From Candidatus Gastranaerophilales bacterium (GTDB lineage Bacteria > Cyanobacteriota > Vampirovibrionia > Gastranaerophilales > Gastranaerophilaceae), in the NCBI GenBank assembly GCA_900552525.1, contig UNSK01000001.1, positions 1-64,000 on the forward strand: a stretch of 64,000 nucleotides of DNA, in the 5' to 3' direction. Below are positions 50,391-60,414 of this stretch, piece by piece; position 1 is the first letter of the stretch; the number at the start of each line of letters is the position of its first letter. The position numbers were made by a program, and so were the translations under genes. The notes under the pieces were generated by a model. The model worked only from the letters and a program-made list of their open reading frames with translations, had not been told where the DNA came from and ran no database searches.

Positions 50391-52271
50391 TTCCAGAGCG
50401 CTTCAGGTGATTTTGGAAAAGCTGTGGGAGATGTTTTCCAGAAAGAAACTATATCTGAAACTGCCAGAAATAACCTTATTGATAAACTTAGACTTGCGAT
50501 AAAAGAAATTATTAAGCCGAAAAACTTTATGGGGCGTGGATTTAACGGAACGGTCTATCAAATTGATAAAAATTTTGCGATGAAGATTAAAAATTATGCT
50601 AAACCTTCACTGGAAACTTCGGATTTAGTAATAAAAAAAGGAAAAAATATTTTCAAAAACTTAAAAACTTATTATGGAGAAGAAGTTCTACAAATTGGCG
50701 ACTTGAAGATTTTGAGAAATCTTGGCAAACACACTCCTGCGGGAGTCCCTCCTGAAAAGCTAAAAGATTTGAAAAGTCTTGAAGAAATTTATAAATATTA
50801 TCAGAAAGAATATCTTCCTTTGTTTGCAAAAGTTCCTCAAAAAAGCTACGACGCAGTTGCAGAGGATTTTGCACGCTTAAATAAAATGAAATATTCTGCG
50901 GGTGAATATTGTACTTTTGACTCAAAAAATCCCGGAAATATTCTTCTTGCCGGGGATGAATTAAAACTTACCGATGAGATAAATTCAATCAATATGAGCG
51001 AAACTAACTCTGTTGGTAAGCTGATGGAGCTTATGCTCTATAAGATATCCAGTCTTGATAGTATTAGAAGCTACGGTGATAATACGGAAGAAGCAAAGCA
51101 AATATTGCGTAAAATACTTATTGCATCGGAGAAAGCAAACCTTCCTTATGATACAAGGGAAAGGGATAGAGTGGTCTGGGACGGTGTTTTTAAAAATGCT
51201 GAAATTAATGAAGATGTTGATGATTTTATTCAGAACCTTGAGATTATACGCGGCAGAAACCCAAGACTTTCAAAGCGGATACCTGAGGTAGAAAAATACG
51301 TAGACAGTGTTTTCTGTCCTTCGTTCAAAGGCAGGTCAAGGGAGCTGGAAAAAGTTCTGGATAATGTTGTAGGAAAACCTGAAATTTCCGAAAAAGAGAA
51401 AAACCTTATTATCGAAAAAATAAAAAATGCTCTTCAGGATATCTTAATTCCGTCAAGATTTATAGAAGAAGGCACTCACAATGCAGTGTATAAAATTACG
51501 ACTAAATATGCAGCCCGTGTTCCAGTGAATACTCAAATTACTCCTTCAACTCTCGGTGAGGGATTTGAGTGGGGTAAAGGTATTTTTAGCAGAATGAGAA
51601 ATTATTATGGCGAACCAATACTTCAGGCGGGAAAATTTCAAATACTTCACAATATAGGTTTTCAGATGCCGGCCGGTATTCCGGAACATTTAAGTAAAAC
51701 TATGAGCGAGCACCAGCAAAAAAAATATTATATTGAAAAATATCTGCCAAAGTTTGCTTCAATTTCACAATACAATTATAATCAAATTGCCAGAGATCTT
51801 GCCATATTAAACGAAATGCGTTTTGGGCCGCGAAGTTTCGGGCTTTTTGATTCTCTCAATCCGAACAATATTGTTTACGGCAAAAAATCTCTTCTGCTTG
51901 TAGATGAGATTGAAACACTTTGTGATAAACCTTATGCCAATACAACAGCAAAACTTCTGGAAGTCTTTATTAATAGAGCGACAAAAGATAGGGAAGCTCC
52001 TGATGCTGGAGAAAAAGTTAAACTTGTAAGAAAAATTTTTAAAAAGACTTTAATCGCCGGCATGTACGCTGACTTGCTCCATGCTGATTCAAAAGAGGAT
52101 TGCAGAAACTGGGAGATTGCTTTAAGAAAATGCCAGATAAAAACTCCTTTATTTGAAATTATCAATAAAATGGAGCAAATAGGCGCAATGCCTTTTGATA
52201 TGGATGAAAAAATTACTATTGCGGGCAGATATATTGATACGCTTTTTTCTGTAAATCCTACAAATATATGA
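50376..52271 (+). CDS. Tandem protein-kinase-like protein (two degenerate kinase folds)
   Basis: This 631-aa protein is built of two repeats (about 1-312 and 313-631). Each has a Gly-rich-loop-like segment (GRGFNGTVY at 53-61; EEGTHNAVY at 364-372). Each has a VAIK-like strand (FAMKIK with K70; YAARVP with Arg in place of Lys) and a catalytic-loop-like FDSxNPxNI (181-189, 491-499) without the HRD Asp. An Asp in LTDEI (D200) or LVDEI (D510) takes the place of DFG. This suggests kinase folds with altered or no catalysis. Alignment of the two units implies that few N-terminal residues were lost at the junction. Confidence 0.6.
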   Translation: MKKPVFQSASGDFGKAVGDVFQKETISETARNNLIDKLRLAIKEIIKPKNFMGRGFNGTVYQIDKNFAMKIKNYAKPSLETSDLVIKKGKNIFKNLKTYYGEEVLQIGDLKILRNLGKHTPAGVPPEKLKDLKSLEEIYKYYQKEYLPLFAKVPQKSYDAVAEDFARLNKMKYSAGEYCTFDSKNPGNILLAGDELKLTDEINSINMSETNSVGKLMELMLYKISSLDSIRSYGDNTEEAKQILRKILIASEKANLPYDTRERDRVVWDGVFKNAEINEDVDDFIQNLEIIRGRNPRLSKRIPEVEKYVDSVFCPSFKGRSRELEKVLDNVVGKPEISEKEKNLIIEKIKNALQDILIPSRFIEEGTHNAVYKITTKYAARVPVNTQITPSTLGEGFEWGKGIFSRMRNYYGEPILQAGKFQILHNIGFQMPAGIPEHLSKTMSEHQQKKYYIEKYLPKFASISQYNYNQIARDLAILNEMRFGPRSFGLFDSLNPNNIVYGKKSLLLVDEIETLCDKPYANTTAKLLEVFINRATKDREAPDAGEKVKLVRKIFKKTLIAGMYADLLHADSKEDCRNWEIALRKCQIKTPLFEIINKMEQIGAMPFDMDEKITIAGRYIDTLFSVNPTNI

Positions 52272-52322
52272 TGCTAAAAATTTTTTTAAGCACTATTATG
52301 TTATTTGTGGGAGAGTGTATAA

Positions 52323-52529
52323 ATGTTAAACCAAGTTCTAATCAAGCAGCCATCAATTATTTCCGGCTCAATAACAAAGAATTGGACCGAACAGGCTATC
52401 GAATGCTACAAGCTTAACGGAAATTGCAGCGAATGTTCAATCAGAAAAGCTCATTATTCTTTTGACTGCCAGATGCCAAAAGTTGTTGAAATACTTAAGT
52501 TAATGAATGGCGACCCTGATTTGGATTAA
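52323..52529 (+). CDS. Small Cys-containing protein, unknown
   Basis: This 68-aa protein has four Cys (residues about 28, 35, 38 and 49) in the pattern CYKLNGNCSECSI...C, which could hold a metal. It is weakly basic in the middle and has an acidic end (GDPDLD). A GGGAGAG run lies shortly upstream. Its last 4 bases overlap the convergent nitroreductase gene. The Cys pattern suggests a real lineage-specific gene. Confidence 0.6.
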   Translation: MLNQVLIKQPSIISGSITKNWTEQAIECYKLNGNCSECSIRKAHYSFDCQMPKVVEILKLMNGDPDLD

Positions 52530-53128
52530 AATTTAGATCCGAGTTTTTCGAGTGAAATAACATCATCAAAATCTTTGCGTATTTTGGTTGTCATACTCTC
52601 TTCTGCTTCGTAGCCGAGAGTGATAATTGTAGAGAGTATCTGCCCATCTCCCAGACCCAATTTCTGTTTGACTTCGTGGTATGTATCTTGTTCAATACCT
52701 GTAATTTCATTTCCCATAGCACCTATTATGCAGGATTTAATTCCAAGTGATTCAGCCTCCAGCATCATATAAGAAATCGGATAGATTACCTGTTCCATTG
52801 TTCTTATGAGCAGGCCGTTTTCTCCCTGCAGCGCCGGATTTAACCCCGGATTTTTAATATGGGTGATTTTTGCTTCTTCCCACGCATTAACATCTGCGAC
52901 ACAGACGATAAGAGCATCGGCGTTTTTGACATGAGCCTGCCCGAGAGAAAGTTTAGATAGAAGCTCTTTATTTTCTTCAGACTTAATCAGGATAAATTTC
53001 CACGATTGAACGTTCATCCACGAAGGAGCAAGCCTGCCTGCTTCAAGAATTTTTCTTAAATCTTCATCAGAAATGTGTTTTTCTGAATATTTTCTAACAC
53101 TCTTGCGTGATTTGATTAAGTCTAACAT
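52526..53128 (-). CDS. Nitroreductase-family protein
   Basis: This 200-aa FMN-dependent oxidoreductase has the family start LIKSRKSVRKYSEKHI and the segment EAGRLAPSWMNVQSWKFILI (cofactor contact). It ends ITLGYEAEE, as is typical. It reduces nitro compounds, quinones or flavins with NAD(P)H; the substrate cannot be told. An AGGAGAG Shine-Dalgarno lies before the ATG. Confidence 0.9.
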   Translation of the reverse strand: MLDLIKSRKSVRKYSEKHISDEDLRKILEAGRLAPSWMNVQSWKFILIKSEENKELLSKLSLGQAHVKNADALIVCVADVNAWEEAKITHIKNPGLNPALQGENGLLIRTMEQVIYPISYMMLEAESLGIKSCIIGAMGNEITGIEQDTYHEVKQKLGLGDGQILSTIITLGYEAEESMTTKIRKDFDDVISLEKLGSKF

Positions 53129-53191
53129 ATTTGCTCTCCTGTATTTTTATTATATTATAGATTTTACCACGAACTTGGAATTTAAATAGCA

Positions 53192-54493
53192 ATGGTTTCC
53201 ACGGAAAAGATTTTACATTTACGTACAATAAAGAAAGAGTATATTACAGCTGAAAAACTAAATCGATTCAGAGCGAAAATACCGGATGGCGAAAGGCGCA
53301 TTGGTTCACTTTCGTATGATTGGATTAAGCGTATTGAAAAAGATAAGATTTCGGATATTACCCGCAGTGCCTGTGATGTGTTTGAGAAATTTTCTATAGA
53401 AATTGAAGATATTTCAAACAGGTATACCGGAAAGGTAGATAAGTTAGAAAATTTAAAACAGGCTCAGTCAGCACTGCTTCAATCTTTACAAAAAATTCTG
53501 AAGCGTGATGATATTGATATTACTTATGTTGGGAGCGGCTCATTAAAACATTGTCAGAGGCTCGATGTAGGAAAATATTCATATGCAATTTCTACTTTTA
53601 AGAGCGAAAAATCTGCTAATCGTTTATTCAGTGATTATTTTTGCAGGGGGCACGGGAAAGGGAACGAACCACAGAGTTTATTTACCCTTTTTAAAAGGGG
53701 ATCACATGGCCGATTTGTAAAACCCTTTCTTGCAAATCTTTCCGGAATGTATGATGCAGGCGGATACATTCTTTCAAAATTTATTGATGAGAACCACCCT
53801 AAAAAAACTGAACTGGGCACTTTTCTTGCAGAGCGGGCTTTCGTGTATAATACCGACCCTAATATAATCCGCGGGATAAGCATAGAATCCGGAGGATGTA
53901 TTTATAATAAGAAATATATTAAAGATGCAAAACTAAGAGCTCTGTGGACAAAGTTTGCGGGGATTTTAGACGGTAATATAAGATTGCTCAAAGAAAATAA
54001 ATCTGCTGTTAAAATCCAAGGTTTTATGTTACAGGGAAAAGAATTGAATGCTGTTTCTATGGAGGAACGCAGAGCTGCAGCAAAGCTTGCCAGAAGCTTG
54101 AATAAGATTAAAAAACTTAAGGCACAGCAGGGGTATGATGAAGTCAAAGAGCTATTGAAAAAAGATTTTGTAGACCTGTTCCCGTATGACGAACACAGTG
54201 TTGAATTTGGAAGAATGATTTCCTGGTATCCGGCACTTCTGGCAAAGGAGCTGGGTATAAATAATGTACCTGATTTTGAAGATATGACTGCAATTTCAGC
54301 AGACCATTTTGATAAAGTAAAAATAAGGTTTGCAGACTATTATCCAAAATCTCAAATTGTTGAATGGCTTAAAGAAAATTATGATTATGAGCGCGAAAGA
54401 AACCTGCTCAAAATATTTAGAGAACAGTATGATATTGAGGATGAAGTTAGAGAAATGGAACGCCAGTTCTCTAACCCTCTGCCAGAACAATAG
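53192..54493 (+). CDS. Unknown protein, possibly distant kinase-like fold
   Basis: This 433-aa soluble protein has a coiled N-terminal region. It then has GSGSLK at residues 114-119 followed by a strand YAISTFKS, a layout like a kinase Gly-rich loop and beta-3 strand. GGYILSKFID follows. No catalytic-loop motif is clear. The C-terminal third is helical and charged. It resembles the tandem protein at 50376 in style, so both may belong to a lineage-specific expansion. It overlaps the LCP gene by 23 bases at its 3' end. Confidence 0.55.
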   Translation: MVSTEKILHLRTIKKEYITAEKLNRFRAKIPDGERRIGSLSYDWIKRIEKDKISDITRSACDVFEKFSIEIEDISNRYTGKVDKLENLKQAQSALLQSLQKILKRDDIDITYVGSGSLKHCQRLDVGKYSYAISTFKSEKSANRLFSDYFCRGHGKGNEPQSLFTLFKRGSHGRFVKPFLANLSGMYDAGGYILSKFIDENHPKKTELGTFLAERAFVYNTDPNIIRGISIESGGCIYNKKYIKDAKLRALWTKFAGILDGNIRLLKENKSAVKIQGFMLQGKELNAVSMEERRAAAKLARSLNKIKKLKAQQGYDEVKELLKKDFVDLFPYDEHSVEFGRMISWYPALLAKELGINNVPDFEDMTAISADHFDKVKIRFADYYPKSQIVEWLKENYDYERERNLLKIFREQYDIEDEVREMERQFSNPLPEQ

Positions 54494-55790
54494 TAAAATC
54501 ACTTCCTACTGAGAAAGTTTCAGTAGGGTCATAAATGAACTGCATATTGTTAAGTTCGGGCATTTTCTTCTGAAGCCAGTTTAAGAAATCAATAGTTACA
54601 TCATTTTTATTGGCAACGAACCTTGTATGTGAAAGGTGCGTTATCTTCAGCATATTAACTTCAAAACCAAGCTCGCTTAATTTTTCTTTCATAGCCTGAG
54701 CTTCTTCTTCCTTTCTCGGAGAATACATAATTCCAGCCTTGAATTTTGTACCGTCAAGCGTAGGTTTATCTCTATAAATCATCCTGTTTATAACTTCCTG
54801 CGTTTTTTTCGGATCTAAAATCCAATAGCTTATATATCCTCTCTGGTTTGGTGCACCAGGAAGAGTAGCAATTTCTATCTTATTTTCATCAACGCTTCTT
54901 GCAAAAGCAGCGTACTGTGAGAGTTCATAGAAACTCATATCAGTTTTAATATATGTATTGCAAACATTTAGCACTTCCGGAATTTTTGTAATGACCTGAG
55001 GTGAATGAAGTTTTTCAAATAAACTTCTCATAAACCATTGCTGGCGCTGTGTTCTTCCAATATCACCAAGACCGTCTTTTCTGTATCTTAGGTAACCTAC
55101 AGCCTGCTTTCCGTTTAGAACGGTGTTGCCTTTGTCTAAATTAATATGAAGCTTGCCAGCATAATCATGATACTTCATTGGTTTTTCGACATAAATCGGA
55201 ATACCGCCTAATGCATCAACTACTTTTTCAACTGCTTCGTCGTGTACGATTATATATTTATCAATCTTTATTCCAAAAGTTTCTTTAAGAGTCTTTTTAA
55301 CAAGGTTTATGCCTCCCAGAGCGTGAGCAGAGTTAATCTTTTGAACGCCTTTGTTATCAGGAAGGTAAACTTTGCTGTCGCGCGGGATGGATATTGCATT
55401 TATAGAATGTGTTTTCGGGTCAATATTAACTATAATAATTGTATCTGAACGTGTTCCTTCCCAGATATCAGAACCTTCACCGTTAGAATCAACGCCGAGC
55501 AGCAAAATGTTCTGTCTTCTTGGAGAAAACGGGGTTTCAAAATTCTTTTTTTCTTTTTTATAAAACTTAAAAAATCCGCTTGCATTGTCAGCCTGTTCGG
55601 TACTTATTTTGTCAAGTATATAACTGTTTTCAACAACAGTTACACAGACTATAACCGCACATAAAACAGCAAGAACTACTGTGAAAAGAAGTTTGGTAAA
55701 ATTAGAACTTTCTTCTTTTTCTGCACGAATGTTTTTTAAAAATGCTTTGTATTCTTCTTCTTGATTTTCGTTGTTATTTGCTATCTTCAT
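54471..55790 (-). CDS. LytR-CpsA-Psr (LCP) family protein with LytR_C domain
   Basis: This 439-aa protein has an N-terminal membrane anchor (about residues 32-56). The LCP domain has LLLGVDSNGEG, RSDTIIIVNIDPKTHSINAI, SIPRDSKVYLP and the later GGIPIYVEKPM and YLRYRKDGLGDIGRTQRQQ motifs. A LytR_C-like domain covers about 345-439. LCP enzymes attach polymers to peptidoglycan. Such genes occur in Gram-positives and cyanobacteria, not usually in Bacteroidales. Confidence 0.9.
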   Translation of the reverse strand: MKIANNNENQEEEYKAFLKNIRAEKEESSNFTKLLFTVVLAVLCAVIVCVTVVENSYILDKISTEQADNASGFFKFYKKEKKNFETPFSPRRQNILLLGVDSNGEGSDIWEGTRSDTIIIVNIDPKTHSINAISIPRDSKVYLPDNKGVQKINSAHALGGINLVKKTLKETFGIKIDKYIIVHDEAVEKVVDALGGIPIYVEKPMKYHDYAGKLHINLDKGNTVLNGKQAVGYLRYRKDGLGDIGRTQRQQWFMRSLFEKLHSPQVITKIPEVLNVCNTYIKTDMSFYELSQYAAFARSVDENKIEIATLPGAPNQRGYISYWILDPKKTQEVINRMIYRDKPTLDGTKFKAGIMYSPRKEEEAQAMKEKLSELGFEVNMLKITHLSHTRFVANKNDVTIDFLNWLQKKMPELNNMQFIYDPTETFSVGSDFTIVLAEG

Positions 55791-55888
55791 TTTAAACGTT
55801 CTCTGAATTACCCCATTAAAAATTATATTTTAAGCACATGTTAAAATCAATTATTGAAACGTAAATATTTTTAAAGTAAAACGATTAT

Positions 55889-56875
55889 ATGAAAAAGAAG
55901 ATTTTGTTTATAAATTTTGGCGGCCTCGGAGATGAGATTTTATTTTTGCCAACGATTATTTCTACCAAAAAAGAGTTTCCGGACTCTGAAATCACACTTG
56001 CGCTCGAACCGAGAAGCAAGGGAATTTTGAGCCTTACGGATATTATTGATGAAACTCTGTTTGCAGATATAAAAGGCAGAAATAAATATATTGAACTTTT
56101 CAATCTTCTGCGGAGGATTTGGACTAAAAAGTTTGATATAGTTGTTTCATCGGGTTCAAACAAATTTATTTCAATCTTTTTATTTATGACCTTTATAAAG
56201 GAACGCATCGGTTACAACTCCGGCAGACTAAGCGAAAAACTTTTGACTCATGCAGTCCGGTTAAATAAAAACCAGTATGCAGCAAAGATGTATCACGATT
56301 TGGTTAAGCCTTTGACAGATAATATAACAGAGCTTCCGGAGATTAATATTGAACCGCGGAAGACGGAGCCGGATACTGTTTTAATTCATCCTGGTGTAAG
56401 TCTTTTGAGTGTTAAAAAAGGTATGATAAAAACTATTCCTGCTGAGAAGTGGGCAGAGGTTGTGGAAAAACTTGCGGATGCCGGTAAAAAAGTTGTTGTA
56501 GCCGGAGGCCCTGATGATAAGCAGGTTATTGAAACTATTGAACGTATTGTACCCTGCGAAAAGTATTTGAATATGTACGGCAAAACCCGTAACCTGAAGG
56601 AACTTGCAGAAATGATTTCTTCTGCGGAAATATTTCTCTGTTCTGACTCTGCACCTTTGCATGTTGCAGCAGCTCTCGGGGTAAAAACTTATGTGATTTT
56701 TGGTTCGACTGATGATAAAAAATTAATTCCTGATAACGGGAAAGTTATTCCGATTAAGGCAAAATGTGATTGTCCGCTTCGACCGTGTTTATGGGAAAGA
56801 AGACAGACAACATGCGAAAGTTTGGAATGTTTAAATATCAGTGCGGAGGAAATCGTAAAAACTGTATTGATGTAA
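55889..56875 (+). CDS. Glycosyltransferase family 9 (heptosyltransferase-like)
   Basis: This 328-aa GT-B enzyme has the start KILFINFGGLGDEILFLPTI and the C-terminal SAEIFLCSDSAPLHVAAALG and YVIFGSTDDKK motifs of GT9. It likely adds a sugar to lipopolysaccharide or a related surface glycan, which implies a double-membrane cell. The C-terminus has several Cys (CDCPLRPCLW...C...C), as in many family members. Confidence 0.85.
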   Translation: MKKKILFINFGGLGDEILFLPTIISTKKEFPDSEITLALEPRSKGILSLTDIIDETLFADIKGRNKYIELFNLLRRIWTKKFDIVVSSGSNKFISIFLFMTFIKERIGYNSGRLSEKLLTHAVRLNKNQYAAKMYHDLVKPLTDNITELPEINIEPRKTEPDTVLIHPGVSLLSVKKGMIKTIPAEKWAEVVEKLADAGKKVVVAGGPDDKQVIETIERIVPCEKYLNMYGKTRNLKELAEMISSAEIFLCSDSAPLHVAAALGVKTYVIFGSTDDKKLIPDNGKVIPIKAKCDCPLRPCLWERRQTTCESLECLNISAEEIVKTVLM

Positions 56876-56897
56876 CAGGCAAATTTTAATATATAAG

Positions 56898-58076
56898 ATG
56901 GGAAATATTAAATTACTATTAAATACAATGCGTAAATTTACGCCTGAAGGTCAGGCGAAGATTTTCAGTGCTCTCAGGAAAACAAATCCGGATTATGAGG
57001 AAATAAACAAACTTTCTATGAGTCTTAGGGGGGATGTTGTTCAAAAGGGCGAGTCTTCAAAAGACATTATTGCAGAGAGCCTTAGTTACTTCATGCAAAA
57101 CGGAGCCAGGGAATGTAATATTATGCCGCTTGCAAACGAGCTCAATCAGGTAACACAAATCATTCAAAGCGGCATGTCGATTACAAAATTTGCTCAGATT
57201 TTTAGCTCAAGAAAAACCGGATTGTACAATTTTGCAAAGAAAGATTTACAGGATAAAAATCTTGCAGAAGAAATAAAAAACTTTAATCCGACTGGAAATC
57301 TGGAAGCTGATGCTCAGACTTTCGCCTCATTTCTGAGCAGATTTAATCAGAAAATCGGAAATACAAAGTATAGTTTTGTTTATTTTGATAAAACGAAGAA
57401 CAAAGACTTGAGATACGTACAAGCAGCTTATAATGAATTACAAACTTGTGCTGATAAATTCTTAAAATTTACAAAATTAATAATTCCAGAAACAGAAGCC
57501 CCGGAAGTCAGGAAGCTGGAAAGATTTTTGAAACAACAGTATAAGTTTGACTACATTCACCTTGAAAATGCAGAGTCAGCCGAAAAAGTCAAAAATGCCC
57601 TTGAAATTGCAAAACAGAAAAAACTGCCGATTCCGCATAATATTGTCGTAACTCCTTATTCTTTTCAAGGTCTGGTGAATGGGGTTAACCGTCTGGGCAG
57701 TGATTTGAAAACAACAGTTTATATTATGGCTGAACCTTCACGAAAGACCCACTATAAAATATTTAAAAGTCTTCCCCAAAAAACAAAAGAAGTAGATATA
57801 TTTCTCGCTGAAAATTTGTGGTATGCATTAAAAATGTATTCAACAGACAAACCGGAACATACAATTATGCACGAATTTATGCATTCCAAAAACCCGCTGC
57901 TCTTATGCAACAAAAAAATACCTAAAGCATATAAAGAAGTCGTTGATAATCTTTCTAAATATGCGAAGGATTCATTTAATAAAATGAATGATGAAGTAAG
58001 AAACGAGCTGTTGACCAAAGAAGTTTTTGAAGGGCTGAACAAAAAAGAAAAAGAGCTGTTGAATATTTTAAGTTAA
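56898..58076 (+). CDS. Unknown protein with HExxH metalloprotease motif
   Basis: This 392-aa protein has a helical N-terminal half and a domain in which HEFMH (residues 325-329) forms a zinc-protease-type HExxH motif. Glu-rich helices follow. It has no signal peptide. The motif alone occurs by chance, but its place in a helix of a compact C-terminal domain makes a protease-like role possible. It begins 22 bases after the GT9 gene with weak Shine-Dalgarno-like bases. Confidence 0.55.
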   Translation: MGNIKLLLNTMRKFTPEGQAKIFSALRKTNPDYEEINKLSMSLRGDVVQKGESSKDIIAESLSYFMQNGARECNIMPLANELNQVTQIIQSGMSITKFAQIFSSRKTGLYNFAKKDLQDKNLAEEIKNFNPTGNLEADAQTFASFLSRFNQKIGNTKYSFVYFDKTKNKDLRYVQAAYNELQTCADKFLKFTKLIIPETEAPEVRKLERFLKQQYKFDYIHLENAESAEKVKNALEIAKQKKLPIPHNIVVTPYSFQGLVNGVNRLGSDLKTTVYIMAEPSRKTHYKIFKSLPQKTKEVDIFLAENLWYALKMYSTDKPEHTIMHEFMHSKNPLLLCNKKIPKAYKEVVDNLSKYAKDSFNKMNDEVRNELLTKEVFEGLNKKEKELLNILS

Positions 58077-58119
58077 AATTTTGTGCTAAAATAATATAAA
58101 TATTAAAGGGAAAATATTT

Positions 58120-58704
58120 ATGAAAACAGAAGTTAAAGGTTTAGAGTTTGATCCGGGATTTGCACCGTATATTCTGGCGTTTAGAGGTACAGTCGAATAT
58201 CTTTATATGGATATTAACAGGTTTAAAAATCTCTCTCAGAGAAAGATGAAATTCAGACAGTATTATAAAAAATTTCTGGAACTTTTTAATAATAATCTTG
58301 GTTTCTATGTCGGCTGTCTTATGTGGGCTGCTTATATTAAAACACAGCCGGAGCAGGATATTCTTAACAATAATTGTTTTGGCGGGGAATACAATGAAGA
58401 AGAAAATGTTTCAGATGTTGATTTTATGATTAAATTTCTTGAACTTCTGCCAAAAGATATGAAATACTTCCTTGGAATGGATTATGAAATTAATCCGAAC
58501 GATGTAAAGATTTTAGAAATGTACAAAGAGTTTCTGACTATCAATAAGGGGTTTGTAAACTCAAAAAAGAATACTGATATTCTTCTCCCTGCGGGTATGA
58601 AAACTGACGGAGCGGAAAATTTTAAGGACAAGATTGATGAGGTTTTGAAAACTGAAGATTTGTCAAAACTTCTTGAATATAAGGATTTGATATGTCAAAT
58701 ATAA
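58120..58704 (+). CDS. Unknown helical protein
   Basis: This 194-aa soluble, acidic protein is rich in aromatic residues (YYKKFLELFNNNLGFYVGCLMWAAY). No domain is recognised. It starts after AAAGGG and its 3' end overlaps the adenine deaminase start by 13 bases, so the two are probably translated together. Confidence 0.6.
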   Translation: MKTEVKGLEFDPGFAPYILAFRGTVEYLYMDINRFKNLSQRKMKFRQYYKKFLELFNNNLGFYVGCLMWAAYIKTQPEQDILNNNCFGGEYNEEENVSDVDFMIKFLELLPKDMKYFLGMDYEINPNDVKILEMYKEFLTINKGFVNSKKNTDILLPAGMKTDGAENFKDKIDEVLKTEDLSKLLEYKDLICQI

Positions 58705-60413
58705 TTAATGTTGCACGCGGATTTGAAAAAGCAGATTTAGTTATCAAAAATGCAAATATCGTAAATGTTCTCTCAGAAGAAATTCATAAGGCTGATATTG
58801 CAATTGTTGACGGAATTATAGCCGGTATCGGCGAAAACTATTCCGGAGAAAAAGAAATTGACATACAAGGTGCGTACGTCACTCCTTCTTTTATTGACGG
58901 TCACGTTCATCTTGAAAGCACAATGATGCTTCCGTCTGAGTTTGCAAAAGTTGCGCTTCCGGCAGGTACTACAACGGTTATCATTGACCCGCATGAAATT
59001 TCAAATGTACTGGGGCTTCACGGCATTAGCTTTATGCACGAGGCTGTTAAAAATCTGCCTCTGGATGTTTATACAATGCTTCCGTCCTGTGTGCCGGCAA
59101 CTCCGTTTGAAACATCAGGTTTTGACTTGAACAGCTATGATTTGTCACTTTTGATTGATAAACCGTGGGTGCTCGGCCTCGCTGAGATGATGAATTTTCC
59201 GGGTGTTCTAAATCAGGACAACAATGTTATGGCAAAACTTGAACTTGCTAAATCAAGAGGTAAATGTATAGACGGACATGCGCCTTATTTGCACGGCAAG
59301 GATTTATGCGCATATATTGCAAGCGGAGTTAAGTCCGACCATGAATGCACAACGCCTGATGAGGCAGTCGAAAAACTTAGGCTGGGTATGTATGTTATGG
59401 TAAGGGAAGGTACAGCGGCTAAAGATTTGGACGCTTTGATGCCTGTCTTGAAAACCTGCAACACCAGAAAGTGTATTTTTGTAACTGATGACAGACATCC
59501 TGCTGATTTAAAAGAGCATATAAACGGAATGGTAAGACGTGCTGTAGAAGCCGGAGTTGACCCTGTTAAAGCCATTCAGATAGCAAGTTTAAACACAGCA
59601 GAATATTTCGGGCTGAAAAACCTTGGTGCAATTGCTCCGGGGTATAAAGCTGATTTGCTTATTCTGCCTGATTTGAAAACTTTTAAACCTGATTTGGTTA
59701 TTAAAAACGGTGTTGTTGCAGCAGAAAATGGAAAATTAATAGCTGAACTTCCTGAAAATGAAGCACTTGCAGTGAGAAACTCGGTTAATGTAAGATGGAT
59801 TACGCCGGAGGATTTCAGGATAGAAGCTAATGGCTCTAAAGTTACAGCTCTTGAAGTTATACCGCACCAGCTTATTACAAAATCCGTTGTTTCAGAAGTG
59901 AAGATTGAAGACGGAAATGCAGTAAGTAATATTGATAACGATACTTTGAAAATATGTGTAATTGAAAGACACAGAGCTACAGGCAATATTGGAAAAGGGT
60001 TTGTAAAAGGGTTTAATCTGAAATGCGGCGCAATTGCCTCTACGGTTGCGCACGATTCTCATAATATGATTGTTATTGGTACAAACGATGCTGATATGTA
60101 TGCTGCAGCGGTTGCATTGATTAAGTGCAAGGGCGGTAAAGTAGTTGTAAAAGACGGAGAGGTTATCTCTGAATTGCCGCTTCCGATAGCCGGCTTGATG
60201 TCAGACAGGAATTTTGATTACGTTGTTAATAAGTGTGAAGAACTCAATAAGACTGCGCATTCAATAGGCTGCAGGATTGAAGATCCGTTTATGACCATGG
60301 GATTTTTGTCATTGCCTGTAATTCCTGAATTGAAAGTAACTGATAAAGGTGTGTTTGACACAAATAAGTTTGATTTTATTGATATTTTTGAAAAAGCCCT
60401 TGTAATGAAATAG
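58692..60413 (+). CDS. ade: Adenine deaminase
   Basis: This 573-aa amidohydrolase converts adenine to hypoxanthine. It has metal-site motifs TPSFIDGHVHLESTMMLPSEF, then IDPHEISNVLG, DDRHPADL and the C-terminal AHDSHNMIVIGTND. The start at 58692 follows AAGGA. It feeds purine salvage. Length and domain order (metal-dependent barrel plus C-terminal ade domain) are normal. Confidence 0.95.
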   Translation: MSNIINVARGFEKADLVIKNANIVNVLSEEIHKADIAIVDGIIAGIGENYSGEKEIDIQGAYVTPSFIDGHVHLESTMMLPSEFAKVALPAGTTTVIIDPHEISNVLGLHGISFMHEAVKNLPLDVYTMLPSCVPATPFETSGFDLNSYDLSLLIDKPWVLGLAEMMNFPGVLNQDNNVMAKLELAKSRGKCIDGHAPYLHGKDLCAYIASGVKSDHECTTPDEAVEKLRLGMYVMVREGTAAKDLDALMPVLKTCNTRKCIFVTDDRHPADLKEHINGMVRRAVEAGVDPVKAIQIASLNTAEYFGLKNLGAIAPGYKADLLILPDLKTFKPDLVIKNGVVAAENGKLIAELPENEALAVRNSVNVRWITPEDFRIEANGSKVTALEVIPHQLITKSVVSEVKIEDGNAVSNIDNDTLKICVIERHRATGNIGKGFVKGFNLKCGAIASTVAHDSHNMIVIGTNDADMYAAAVALIKCKGGKVVVKDGEVISELPLPIAGLMSDRNFDYVVNKCEELNKTAHSIGCRIEDPFMTMGFLSLPVIPELKVTDKGVFDTNKFDFIDIFEKALVMK

Positions 60414-60414
60414 T

